A DNA stretch of 64,000 nt. Source: Actomonas aquatica. Its GTDB lineage: Bacteria > Verrucomicrobiota > Verrucomicrobiia > Opitutales > Opitutaceae. Positions 1 to 8,397 of the stretch are shown piece after piece. Under the pieces are notes generated by a model. It did not search any database. It saw only the letters and a list, made by a program, of their open reading frames with translations, and was not told where the DNA came from. A program made the translations under genes and the position numbers. The stretch covers positions 4,522,001 through 4,586,000 of the forward strand of contig NZ_CP139781.1 of NCBI RefSeq assembly GCF_019679435.2, written 5' to 3'. The stretch's first letter is position 1, and the number at the start of each line of letters is the position of its first letter.

Positions 1-1520
1 TTGCGCAGGAGGACGGCGTCGCCTTGGTTTTGGCTGAAGGCGAGGTCGAGGTCACCGTCTCCATCGTAGTCGGCGAGGGCGAGTCCGCGGGCGGTGTAGG
101 CTCGGGAGGTCGCCGGGCCGGCGAGCGCGGCGACGTCACGAAAGCCGCCGTCGTCCTGCATGAAGAGGAGCAAGGGTTCGGCGACGAGTCGGGTGCGGTC
201 GTCGTCACGTTCGAGGGTGCTGCCATTGGCGACCACGAGGTCGATGCGGCCGTCGCGGTCGAGATCGGCGAACGCGCTGCCCCAGCCGACGCGGTCGATG
301 GAGATCTCTCCGAGACGGAAGGGGCGGGCCTTGTCCAGATACTCGAGTTTGCCGGTGGCGGTGACGTGGCTTTGGTAGAGAGCGTTTTCCTGGGCCAGCC
401 AATGGGCGATGAACAGATCGGGCAGGCCGTCGGGCGTGCCGTCGATGTCGCCTGTTTCGGCGACCGAGAGCCCCATGGAGCCGCGTCCGTCTGCGGTGCC
501 GGTGACGGCGGAAAGATCGAGAAAGAAGACGGGTTCGTCAGGGCCGAAGTCGGCGCCGGAGTTGCGATAGAGACGGTTGGCGGAGACGTCGTTGTTGACG
601 TAGAGATCCAACCAGCCGTCGCCGTCGAGGTCGCAGAAGAAGGCGGCGAGGCTGCGGCCATCGGGATTGGCGACGCCGGTGGCGGCGGTGACGTCCTCAA
701 AGGTGCCGTCGCCGCGGTTGCGGAAGAGGCGGTTGGGCGAGGCGTCGTAGGCGTTGGAGTTGATGGTGTAGGGGGCCTCGTAGGCGGCGCCGGGCGGCGG
801 GGGCGGCGGCTCGCGACCGTCGGAGTCGTAGTCGACGTAGTTGCAGAGGTAGAAGTCGAGGTGGCCGTCGCGGTCGTAGTCGCCCCAGGCGGTGCCGGTG
901 CCCCAGCCGGGATCGTCAACCCCGGCGGCGACGGCGACGTCGATAAAGGTGCCGTCGCCAAGATTACGATACAGGCGATTTGGGCCGCGGTTGGTGACGT
1001 GGAGGTCGAGGTGGCCATCGTTGTCATAGTCGATCCACGTGGCGCCCATGCCGAATCCCGCGGGATCGGCGACGCCGGCAATGTCGGTGAGGTCGGTAAA
1101 AGTGCCGTCGCCGTTATTTCGATACAAACGGTTGCCAGAGGAGTCCCAGCCGACGGTGGGCACAATGCCTGGATGGTTGACAAGGTAGAGATCGGGATCG
1201 CCGTCGCCGTCGTAGTCGCCCCAGGCGAGACCGGAGCCATTGTCTTCCGGCAGGGCGCGGTGACGGGTCGGAGGGCCGTGGCGGAACACGAGGCCAGCGG
1301 GGGCGGTGACGTCGATGAAGCGAACGGGGGAATGATCGGCGCGGGCTTCGTCGGTGTAGGCGGTGCTGACGTGGATGCGCGCCTCCGCTTGGTCGGTGTC
1401 CTGCAGGCGCAGGAGCCACCACGCGGCGGCACTGAGCGCGCCGGTGCCGCCGATGAGGGCGAGCCAGGTCAAGCGGAGACGACGTCGGCGGAGCGAGGGA
1501 CGGGGAGGCGGCCGATTCAT
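1..1520 (-). CDS. CRTAC1-like FG-GAP/VCBS repeat protein (3' end off window)
   Basis: The minus-strand frame is open from an ATG at 1520 to the left edge, so the C-terminus is missing (about 506 codons seen). An arginine-rich start (RRRRLRLTW) followed by one hydrophobic segment (about residues 16-38) suggests a signal anchor and export. The rest is a series of calcium-binding FG-GAP motifs: DYDGDGDPDLYLV, DYDNDGHLDLHV, DYDRDGHLDFYL, DLDGDGWLDLYV, DLDRDGRIDLVV and DYDGDGDLDLAF, with repeated 'NRLYRN.GDGTF.D' linkers typical of beta-propeller blades. The ASPIC/UnbV end expected in this family would lie beyond the edge. The ATG overlaps the stop of the upstream multihaem cytochrome gene (ATGA), so the two are translationally coupled. 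The role is unknown; an exported binding or scaffold protein working with the cytochrome is an inference. Confidence 0.85.
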   Translation of the reverse strand, partial: MNRPPPRPSLRRRRLRLTWLALIGGTGALSAAAWWLLRLQDTDQAEARIHVSTAYTDEARADHSPVRFIDVTAPAGLVFRHGPPTRHRALPEDNGSGLAWGDYDGDGDPDLYLVNHPGIVPTVGWDSSGNRLYRNNGDGTFTDLTDIAGVADPAGFGMGATWIDYDNDGHLDLHVTNRGPNRLYRNLGDGTFIDVAVAAGVDDPGWGTGTAWGDYDRDGHLDFYLCNYVDYDSDGREPPPPPPGAAYEAPYTINSNAYDASPNRLFRNRGDGTFEDVTAATGVANPDGRSLAAFFCDLDGDGWLDLYVNNDVSANRLYRNSGADFGPDEPVFFLDLSAVTGTADGRGSMGLSVAETGDIDGTPDGLPDLFIAHWLAQENALYQSHVTATGKLEYLDKARPFRLGEISIDRVGWGSAFADLDRDGRIDLVVANGSTLERDDDRTRLVAEPLLLFMQDDGGFRDVAALAGPATSRAYTARGLALADYDGDGDLDLAFSQNQGDAVLLR

Positions 1521-3631
1521 GGGGTGACGGCGTCGTCCAGGACGATATGGCGGACGGCGGTGTCCTTGGTGACCGTGGGCTGCAGAACGCCGCTGTCGCG
1601 CTCCATTTCCGGAATCACGAGGTCGAGGAACTCCTGGCGGTAACGGCGGAAGTTCAGGCTGGCGGTGACGGTGAGCGGTCCGACGGCGTCGGCCGGGATG
1701 GCGACGTGGTAGGATTGTTTGTCAGCGTAACGGGGGAAGATGCTGCGGTTGCCGCTGCCGCCGGCCTTGCGCCAGAGCTCGTGGCGCAGCAGGGGCTGGC
1801 CGTGCTCATCGAGCGGCACGCCTTCCAGCACGAGGGTGCCCTCGTCGCGGGGGCGTCCGGGCTGGTGCTCGACGCCGGATTCGTCCTGGATGCGGCGGGT
1901 GACGGGATCGATGCCGCCGAACTCGGCGAGAACCGTGCCTGACGCGTCAGCGACGGTGAGGTGCACCCAGGCGCGCAGGAAATCGAGCGGACCAGTGATG
2001 AAGTTGTGACCGATCTTGCGGTTGCGCACGATTACCTGAAGTTCCAGAGGCGCGCCGCGGGGCGCGGAGTCGGGGGCGACGATTTCGATGGGGGCGACGG
2101 GGCCCTCGGGCCAGAGGTGGGCAATCTCGGGCAGCACGGTTTCGCCCTTGATCCAGGCTTCGGTGAGCGCGCGGTGTTTTTCCCAGTGCGGCAGTTTGAG
2201 CACCTCGGCCATGAAGAAGTTGGTCCCGATGGTGCCGTGATGGCGGTGGGCACCGTCGTCGGCGCTGCGGCGCAGGTCGCCGCCCTCGCCGGCGCCGGGG
2301 TCGCGGGAGCCGGGCACGAGGCGCATATGGCAATCGCGGCAGCTCAGGCTTTTGTCGGAGTTGCCCTCGTCGATCCAGTGACTCTTGCGCCACTCGTCGA
2401 ATTGGTTCTGCGATGGGCTGGCACCGAAGCGGTTAAGTGCCTCGGGGATGAACTGCTTGTGGCAGGCACCGCAGAATTCGGGCGTGCGTAGGAGGTTACG
2501 GTCGTAGTCGATCAGATGCTGGCGCGGGTAGGCCCGAATCAGGAAATCGGATACACGCTTGGCGAGACCGGCGCTGTTTTCACCCAGATATTTGTGCGGG
2601 GGGACCAGCACGTAGTCGGCGTTGCCGCGCTGGTCGACCTGGGCAATGGAGTGGCACACGGCGCAGGAGATTCCCTCCTGCATGCCGGGAGCGGATAGAC
2701 TGAGGTTGTGGATGTCCTTGGCGCCGGCAAAAAGGGAGATCGGATCGTGGCAGCCGGCGCAGTAGCGGGTGTCGGCGGCGCTACGGTCGGCGGCGAAGTT
2801 CCGCTGCACAGCCTGAAAAGGCGGGTTCATCGCGGAGAAGCGGTGAGCGCTTGGTTCCCACTCGGCCAGGATCTCCTCATGGCAGCCCGTCGTGCCGCAG
2901 GAGGCGGAGTGGGCAAGCATTTCGGGGTTGATGAAGTTGCCGTCCACGGTGGTGGCGTAGGTAGGGGCGAAGGGATTGCCGCGGTATTCCGCGAATTGTT
3001 GGGCGTATTCCGGCAGGGTGTAGCCATCGCGGGCGGTCAGGTGCACTGGAATTTGCGGCAGGAAGCTGGCCGTCAGCATGAGGGTGGCATAGACGCCGAC
3101 GAGGGTGCCCGCGAGGGCAAGCGTGCGGTGGCGCAGTTTGGGTCCCAAGCCATGCAACAGGCGGAGCGGGCCGCCACGCCGCAGCCACGCGGCGACGAGG
3201 TGGGCGATCACGACGGTGGCCGTGGCCAATCCAGTGACAAGGTGGACTTGGTCCCAAAACGGGGAAACCCGGCTTCCGAAAAGCGCTTGGACAGTCACGG
3301 CGAGTCCGCTGCTGAGACATGTGAGCGTAAGGGCCAGCGCGCCGTAGCCGAGCAGCCCGACCACGGAGAGATTCTGGTCGCGCCAAGTTTGCCAGTGTCG
3401 GACTTGGTAGATCGCGAAAGGGCCGAGCAGGAGCACCCCGGCGATCCCGTGCAGCAGGACCTGCAACTGGGCGAGGAGAGAGAAGGGCGCCAGCAGTATC
3501 CATAGACCGGTGACGGCTTCGAGGGCGAAGCCGGCCAACACGAGCCACGTAAGCAGGGACGACCCTTTGGGCGATGCTTGACGGTGTCGCCGGGCAGCTG
3601 CGGTTGGTTGAGTTGCAGGCGGATGGGACAA
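1517..3631 (-). CDS. Cytochrome b-like membrane domain fused to pentahaem cytochrome c
   Basis: 704 aa from a TTG start. About five hydrophobic segments (residues 28-50, 56-75, 88-112, 125-150, 170-190) carry histidines placed like b-haem ligands (H61, H79, H130, H144), so this half resembles a quinone-linked cytochrome b. The periplasmic half has five c-haem motifs: an unusual CX4CH (CGTTGCH, 245-251), CAGCH (291-295), CAVCH (323-327), CGACH (387-391) and CRDCH (431-435). Residues after about 500 look like a beta-rich domain without haem motifs. It probably passes electrons from the quinone pool to a periplasmic acceptor, but no substrate can be named. It is followed with a 4-bp overlap by an FG-GAP gene. 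The start overlaps a divergent gene by 58 bp, so one of the two start codons is probably wrong. The topology places the first membrane segment correctly with the TTG start. Confidence 0.82.
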   Translation of the reverse strand: MSHPPATQPTAAARRHRQASPKGSSLLTWLVLAGFALEAVTGLWILLAPFSLLAQLQVLLHGIAGVLLLGPFAIYQVRHWQTWRDQNLSVVGLLGYGALALTLTCLSSGLAVTVQALFGSRVSPFWDQVHLVTGLATATVVIAHLVAAWLRRGGPLRLLHGLGPKLRHRTLALAGTLVGVYATLMLTASFLPQIPVHLTARDGYTLPEYAQQFAEYRGNPFAPTYATTVDGNFINPEMLAHSASCGTTGCHEEILAEWEPSAHRFSAMNPPFQAVQRNFAADRSAADTRYCAGCHDPISLFAGAKDIHNLSLSAPGMQEGISCAVCHSIAQVDQRGNADYVLVPPHKYLGENSAGLAKRVSDFLIRAYPRQHLIDYDRNLLRTPEFCGACHKQFIPEALNRFGASPSQNQFDEWRKSHWIDEGNSDKSLSCRDCHMRLVPGSRDPGAGEGGDLRRSADDGAHRHHGTIGTNFFMAEVLKLPHWEKHRALTEAWIKGETVLPEIAHLWPEGPVAPIEIVAPDSAPRGAPLELQVIVRNRKIGHNFITGPLDFLRAWVHLTVADASGTVLAEFGGIDPVTRRIQDESGVEHQPGRPRDEGTLVLEGVPLDEHGQPLLRHELWRKAGGSGNRSIFPRYADKQSYHVAIPADAVGPLTVTASLNFRRYRQEFLDLVIPEMERDSGVLQPTVTKDTAVRHIVLDDAVTP

Positions 3632-6090
3632 AGCGGCGAGTGGGCGAGGCGCAGGCGGTGGGAGAGTTGGGCGCGGGGGCGGTGGTGCGAGTAGGGCATT
3701 TCCGGGACTCGGTGGCGCGGGAAGCCCGTTTGCTGCAGGAGCGGCCCACCTTTGCGGATGTGCTGGCGCTCGGACCGGGCGGAGCCGTGCTGTTGGAGCG
3801 GATCAGTGAAACCGAACTGGTGGACGTGACCGAGGCCGCAGGGTTTGGTGGGCTGAACGGCCGCGATGCCGCGTGGTTGGATTATGAATACGATGGCGAT
3901 CTCGATCTACTCGTGGTGGGTGAGGCAGGTTTGACGCTGTGGCAAAACAACGGCTCGGGACGGTTTGAAGAAGTGGCGGCGATGGTTGGCCTCGACCCGA
4001 AGGGGCTGGGCATTTCGCTGGCGGTGGCGGACCTGGACGCCAACGGCGGCGTGGATGTGGTGGTGGCGGGGGCAGAGAATGGCACGACGGTGTGGCAGAA
4101 TGTCCGGGCCGGTCGCTTCCGTGCGCCGACGGCACCGGTCGGTCCTTGGCCGTCGGCCGAACGCGCGCTGCTGGAGGACGTGGACAACGACGGAAGAGCG
4201 GATGTGGCGCTGGTGGGCTCCGGCCAGACCCGGCTGCGCCTCGGCGGCAAGGGCGGTGAAGTCGTGATGGACCATCCCGAGTGGACACCGACGGCGGCGG
4301 TGTGGGTGGACCTGGAGATGGACGGCTGGGTGGAGTTCTGTGCGGCAGCTGAAGGCGTAATGCGCATTTGGCGCCATGATGACGTGGGGGGCTGGCGAGA
4401 GAGCGGCGAGACGATGGCGCTGCCCACGAGCGCACAGGTAACCGACCTTATTGCGGCGGATGCCGATGGCGACGGCGACGACGATCTGTGGATTGTGAGC
4501 GAGACAGGACAGGTGACGGAGTTTCGCAACGACATGGTGCAGGTTGGGCGTGCGCTGCGACTCCGGCTGGAATCGGCGGCGATGGCTAATCACGGCGGCA
4601 CCGGCGCGACGATCGAAGTGAGGGCGGGGCCGACGGTTGTAGCTCGTCAAGTTATGCGCGAAGTGCCGGCGGCGATCGGCCTGGGTGCACTCGCGCGGAT
4701 GGATTCGGTGCAGGTGGTATGGCCCGATGGCACGGTCGATAACCTGATCAATGTCCCAGTGACGGGTGAGGTCGTGACGGTGGAACGCACGCGGGTGATC
4801 ACGACCGGATCCTGCCCTTACCTTTATGCCTGGAATGGGGAGGAGTTCCGTTTTGTGACCGATTTTCTGGGGTCCGGCGCGTTGGGGCTCGCCCTGACGG
4901 GCGGCCTTAGCTGGCCCCCCGATCCGGTGGAAAAGGTGCGCATCGGTGATGATGCCGAACTGCAGCCGCGCGACGGACAGTATGAGATCGTGGTGAGCAG
5001 TGAGCTGCGCGAGGTGGACTATTTTGACGGGTTGCGGGTCATCGCGGTGGACCATCCGTCGAGCGAAGAAGTGCACCCGACCGATAGTTTCATGGCGCCG
5101 CCGGTGACGCCTTCGGAACTGTGGGCGGTGGGTGATGCGCGTCCGCTGCGGCGGGCGGTGGACAGCGTGGGGCGCGAGCTGACGGTGGCGTTGAGCGAAA
5201 TCGACGGAACATTCGCCCCCTGTGGGGAAGTGCTGCCGCCACCCTTGCGCGGTGTGTGCAGACCGATCTCGCACACTTTGGACTTCGGTCCGATTGAGTC
5301 GGATGAAGGGCTGGTGCTGGCCGTGACCGGATTGCTGGAGTTTGGCACCGCGAGCTCGAACATCGCCTTGTCGCAGACGAACGCGGCGTCGCTGGTCTGG
5401 CCCACGCTGGAGGCCGAGGACGCCGGCGGCCAATGGCATGCGGTGGCCGTCAATCTGGGCATCCCGGACGGGCGCACCAAGACCAACGTGGTGGACCTGA
5501 GCGGACGCCTGCCGCAGGGCACAAGGCGGCTGCGGCTCACGACCTCGTTTAAAATTTATTGGGATCGTATCGCCTTGTTCACGCGACGCCCGTTGCCGGA
5601 GGAGCACCGGCACACCGTCGACTTCAGTCGGGCCGAGTTGGCCTGGCGCGGATTCTCGCGAGTGGAAACGGCGGTCGATGGAATCACGCGGGTGCCGGTG
5701 TTTGAGGAGGTGAGTGATCAACCGCCATGGCACACCACGCTCGAAGGCTGGTGCACCCGATACGGCGATGTGAGTGAGTTGTTGCGAGCAACCGACGGAC
5801 GCTTGGCGGTGCTCAACGGAGGCGATGCAATGACCTTGGAGTGGTCGGCGAAGGCGCTCCCGCCGAAGCCTGCGGGATGGACGCGGACGTTCTTCCTCGA
5901 CGCGGTGGGCTGGGACAAGGAGGAGAACGCCAACACGGACGGCGGAGATCGGGTGGAGCCTTTGCCCGGGCAACCGCTGGCGATTGATCCGGAAGGGACG
6001 AGTGTGCTGCGGGACGATTGGACCCGGCACTGCAACACGCGCTGGGTGCCGCGAGACCGCTTTGCGCCAACCCGCGCGAACCGTGAATAG
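3574..6090 (+). CDS. FG-GAP repeat protein with ASPIC/UnbV domain
   Basis: 838 aa from the first ATG after an in-frame TAA at 3550. Degenerate FG-GAP repeats fill roughly residues 85-315 (DYEYDGDLDLLVV, DLDANGGVDVVV, DVDNDGRADVAL, DADGDGDDDLWI). An ASPIC/UnbV-type region follows (NHGGTGATIEV to VQVVWPDGTVDNL, about residues 330-400). The roughly 430 C-terminal residues start at a 'CPYLYAWNGEEFRFVTDF' block and look like a further domain of the same family. There is no signal peptide at this start. Relatives of this kind usually have an exported N-terminus, so the gene may be N-terminally shortened or start elsewhere. It is divergent from, and overlaps by 58 bp, the cytochrome gene. Together with the downstream partner of that gene, two FG-GAP proteins flank one cytochrome. 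Function unknown. Confidence 0.78.
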   Translation: MLDGVAGQLRLVELQADGTKRRVGEAQAVGELGAGAVVRVGHFRDSVAREARLLQERPTFADVLALGPGGAVLLERISETELVDVTEAAGFGGLNGRDAAWLDYEYDGDLDLLVVGEAGLTLWQNNGSGRFEEVAAMVGLDPKGLGISLAVADLDANGGVDVVVAGAENGTTVWQNVRAGRFRAPTAPVGPWPSAERALLEDVDNDGRADVALVGSGQTRLRLGGKGGEVVMDHPEWTPTAAVWVDLEMDGWVEFCAAAEGVMRIWRHDDVGGWRESGETMALPTSAQVTDLIAADADGDGDDDLWIVSETGQVTEFRNDMVQVGRALRLRLESAAMANHGGTGATIEVRAGPTVVARQVMREVPAAIGLGALARMDSVQVVWPDGTVDNLINVPVTGEVVTVERTRVITTGSCPYLYAWNGEEFRFVTDFLGSGALGLALTGGLSWPPDPVEKVRIGDDAELQPRDGQYEIVVSSELREVDYFDGLRVIAVDHPSSEEVHPTDSFMAPPVTPSELWAVGDARPLRRAVDSVGRELTVALSEIDGTFAPCGEVLPPPLRGVCRPISHTLDFGPIESDEGLVLAVTGLLEFGTASSNIALSQTNAASLVWPTLEAEDAGGQWHAVAVNLGIPDGRTKTNVVDLSGRLPQGTRRLRLTTSFKIYWDRIALFTRRPLPEEHRHTVDFSRAELAWRGFSRVETAVDGITRVPVFEEVSDQPPWHTTLEGWCTRYGDVSELLRATDGRLAVLNGGDAMTLEWSAKALPPKPAGWTRTFFLDAVGWDKEENANTDGGDRVEPLPGQPLAIDPEGTSVLRDDWTRHCNTRWVPRDRFAPTRANRE

Positions 6091-6114
6091 TTTGCCTCAG
6101 GAGCATCGATCAAA

Positions 6115-7602
6115 ATGAACTCAGACCTTGCCTACCTCAGTGCGGTGGAATTGGCGGCGGCGATAAGGACGAAGGCCTTGTCCCCGGTGGAAGTGGTGCG
6201 GTTTTTCCTAACGCGCATCGAGGCGGAGAACCCGCGGATCAATGCGTTCGTGAGGGTCTTACCCGAACATGCGCTCGCCCGTGCGGCCGCGGCCGAGGCG
6301 GCGGTGATGCGGGGGGAAAACATCGGGCCTCTGCACGGTGTGCCCGTGGCGATCAAGGATCTCTTCGATTTCAAGGCCGGTGTGCCCAATACCTTCGGGT
6401 GTCGCGTGTTTGCCGAATTTGTGCCGGAGGAGTCGGCGACATACGTGCAAAGGCTGGAGGCCGCGGGCGCGATTGTCATCGGCAAGACCAATACCCCGGA
6501 GTTTGGCCACAAGGGGACTACCGACAATCTGCTGTTTGGCCCAACCAGCACGCCGTTTGCGCCAGGCCGCAATGCCGGAGGATCGTCGGGTGGAAGTGCG
6601 GCGGCATTGGCGGCTGGCTTGGTGCCATTAGCCCAGGGGTCCGATGCGGGAGGATCCATCCGCATTCCCGCCGCGTGGTGCGGAGTTTATGGATACAAAG
6701 CATCCTTTGGACGGGTGGCGGCGGCGTATCGCCCCAATGCATTTCTTGCCCACACGCCCTTTGTTCATGCCGGCCCCATGGCCCGCTCGGTGAAGGACGC
6801 GGCGCTCATGCTCAACGTGATGGGTCGATCTCATCCCCGCGACCCGCTATGTCTGCCAGATGGCGGGGAGGACTTTCTGGCCGCAGCTAGCAGCAAGGTT
6901 CGCGGCCTGCGTGTAGCCTTCAGTCCGGACCTGGATGTGTTTCCTGTCGAGTCAGGCGTCGGGAGAGTGGTGGAGGCCGCATTGGATGGCTTCCGCGCCG
7001 CAGGTGCGTCGGTCGAACGAGTTAAGCTTGGGATCAAGCGACCGCAGTCGGAGTGGTCGGCCTTGTGGAATCGACAGATGGCGGTGCTTTACGCGGCAAT
7101 GGCGGAGGATTTTCACGAGGCGGGGATCGACTTGGTCCACGATCACCGCAACCAAGTGCCGGTGGAGGTAATTGATCTGATCGAAACGGGACGTCGGATG
7201 AGTGCCTTGAGTTCCAAGCTCGACGATCGACTGCGGACGGAGTTTGCGGACGCGTTGCAGGACGTGTTGGATGACTATGATGCGTTGGTGACGCCGACGT
7301 TGGCGTGTCAACCGGTCGAGAACACGACGGACGGACGCACGCTCGGCCCAACACGAGTGGGCGGTGAGGCAGTAGATCCGGGCATCGGCTGGTGCCTGAC
7401 CTATCCAATCAATTGGAGTGGCAACCCGGCGGCTTCTATTCCCGCGGGCTTGGATGATGACGGGCTACCTGTCGGCTTGCAACTGGTAGGACGTCGCCAT
7501 GGGGATGCCACGGTGTTGGCATTGAGCCAAGCCTTCGAAGTAGCTCACCCTTGGCATGAAATCTACTCCCGCGCGGCAACTGGTTCAATCCGGGACTGTT
7601 GA
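6115..7602 (+). CDS. Amidase (amidase signature family)
   Basis: 495 aa, a normal length for amidase-signature enzymes, which hydrolyse carboxamides through a Ser-cisSer-Lys triad. The triad is readable: K81 in VAIKDLFD, the cis-serine in the glycine-rich GGSSGGS (S157), and the nucleophile S181 in GSDAGGSIRIPA. The C-terminal 'GNPAASIPAG...GLPVGLQLVG' block is also typical. There is no signal peptide, so it is cytoplasmic. There is no gatB or gatC nearby and it stands alone 24 bp after the FG-GAP gene, so a stand-alone amidase of unknown substrate is more likely than a GatA subunit. About 170 bp without any gene or clear motif follow before the convergent CBS/ClC reading frame. Confidence 0.93.
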   Translation: MNSDLAYLSAVELAAAIRTKALSPVEVVRFFLTRIEAENPRINAFVRVLPEHALARAAAAEAAVMRGENIGPLHGVPVAIKDLFDFKAGVPNTFGCRVFAEFVPEESATYVQRLEAAGAIVIGKTNTPEFGHKGTTDNLLFGPTSTPFAPGRNAGGSSGGSAAALAAGLVPLAQGSDAGGSIRIPAAWCGVYGYKASFGRVAAAYRPNAFLAHTPFVHAGPMARSVKDAALMLNVMGRSHPRDPLCLPDGGEDFLAAASSKVRGLRVAFSPDLDVFPVESGVGRVVEAALDGFRAAGASVERVKLGIKRPQSEWSALWNRQMAVLYAAMAEDFHEAGIDLVHDHRNQVPVEVIDLIETGRRMSALSSKLDDRLRTEFADALQDVLDDYDALVTPTLACQPVENTTDGRTLGPTRVGGEAVDPGIGWCLTYPINWSGNPAASIPAGLDDDGLPVGLQLVGRRHGDATVLALSQAFEVAHPWHEIYSRAATGSIRDC

Positions 7603-7773
7603 TTCTGAAGTCCATTGCGATCTCGCTCAACATTTGTTGGGCGTCGACTTGATAGGTGAGTATTAGCGTTCGGTGTGCCTAAAGGAGAGCCAAAATCAGG
7701 AGGCCCGAGAAACAAGCTAAGCATAAGCGTCCCGCGAGAGGGATGATGTTGAAACGGGTGGTGAGAGCGCGGT

Positions 7774-8385
7774 TCATGGTGAGTTCGGTTTGAGGTTGGA
7801 GTGAGCTTTACGCGCATGCGGATGGAGCCAGCCAGGTTCCCGGTCGCGTTCCTCCGCGTGACGTTGCAACTGAGCGGTCAGAATGGCGGATCGACCGAGA
7901 TAACCGACCAAGCGGGAAGGTGATTCCCGTGAAACGACGGGCAGCCGGCCGATATGGTGTCGAAACATCCGGGCAAGCACAGCGCTCACTTCCTCATCGG
8001 GAAAGGCGGTGTGCAGCGTGCGGGAAGTGACTTCCGCAACCGGAAGACTGCCGCGGCCGGCAGCAAGCGCCTCCAGCAGGTCCCGCCGCGTGATGATACC
8101 GGACGGGATTCTGGATTCATCCGCGAGGATCAAGGCTTGGTGATGGCTTACCGTGGGATCATGGGCTCCAATGCGATTAGCCAGCGCTTGCACCGTGACA
8201 TGGGGAGGAATGGTTTGCGGTTCGGTTTCCATCACCGACGAAACTCTCGTGTGAGCAAAGGCATCGGTAGCCATTTCAACCGGCACGGAAACCCCTCGTT
8301 GATGAACCGGTGTGGTCATAATCGAATGGCGGGACCACAACCGGGCGACCAGAATTGCAATGGGGCGGCGGTGGCCAACGGCCAA
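7774..8385 (-). CDS. C-terminal CBS-domain part of a broken ClC channel gene
   Basis: This frame is the continuation of the upstream ClC gene (same frame, separated by one TAG at 8398-8400). Its first residues contain the end of the last channel helix (IAILVARLWSRHSI). Two CBS domains follow, with motifs such as VSSVMETEPQTI, 'SGIITRRDLLEAL' and 'GRLPVVSRESPSRLVGYLGR'. CBS pairs bind adenine nucleotides and tune ClC gating. The stop before it results from one extra base and one missing base about 40 bp apart (see the finding). If these are sequencing errors, this is not a separate gene but residues from about 407 onward of a roughly 600-residue channel. If they are real, the domain would be made only by an internal start and the channel would lose its regulator. 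Confidence 0.7.
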   Translation of the reverse strand: MAVGHRRPIAILVARLWSRHSIMTTPVHQRGVSVPVEMATDAFAHTRVSSVMETEPQTIPPHVTVQALANRIGAHDPTVSHHQALILADESRIPSGIITRRDLLEALAAGRGSLPVAEVTSRTLHTAFPDEEVSAVLARMFRHHIGRLPVVSRESPSRLVGYLGRSAILTAQLQRHAEERDREPGWLHPHARKAHSNLKPNSP

Positions 8386-8397
8386 AGGGCGGTGGCG

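Noticed and set aside
24-1643. 539-codon open frame on the plus strand across the FG-GAP gene
   Set aside because: Its translation is valine/glycine/alanine-rich without a domain; it is the antisense of GC-rich DxDGDG repeats, whose frame on the minus strand gives a clear protein.
3907-6030. 707-codon minus-strand frame opposite the FG-GAP/ASPIC gene
   Set aside because: Arginine/histidine/proline-rich antisense translation without a domain.
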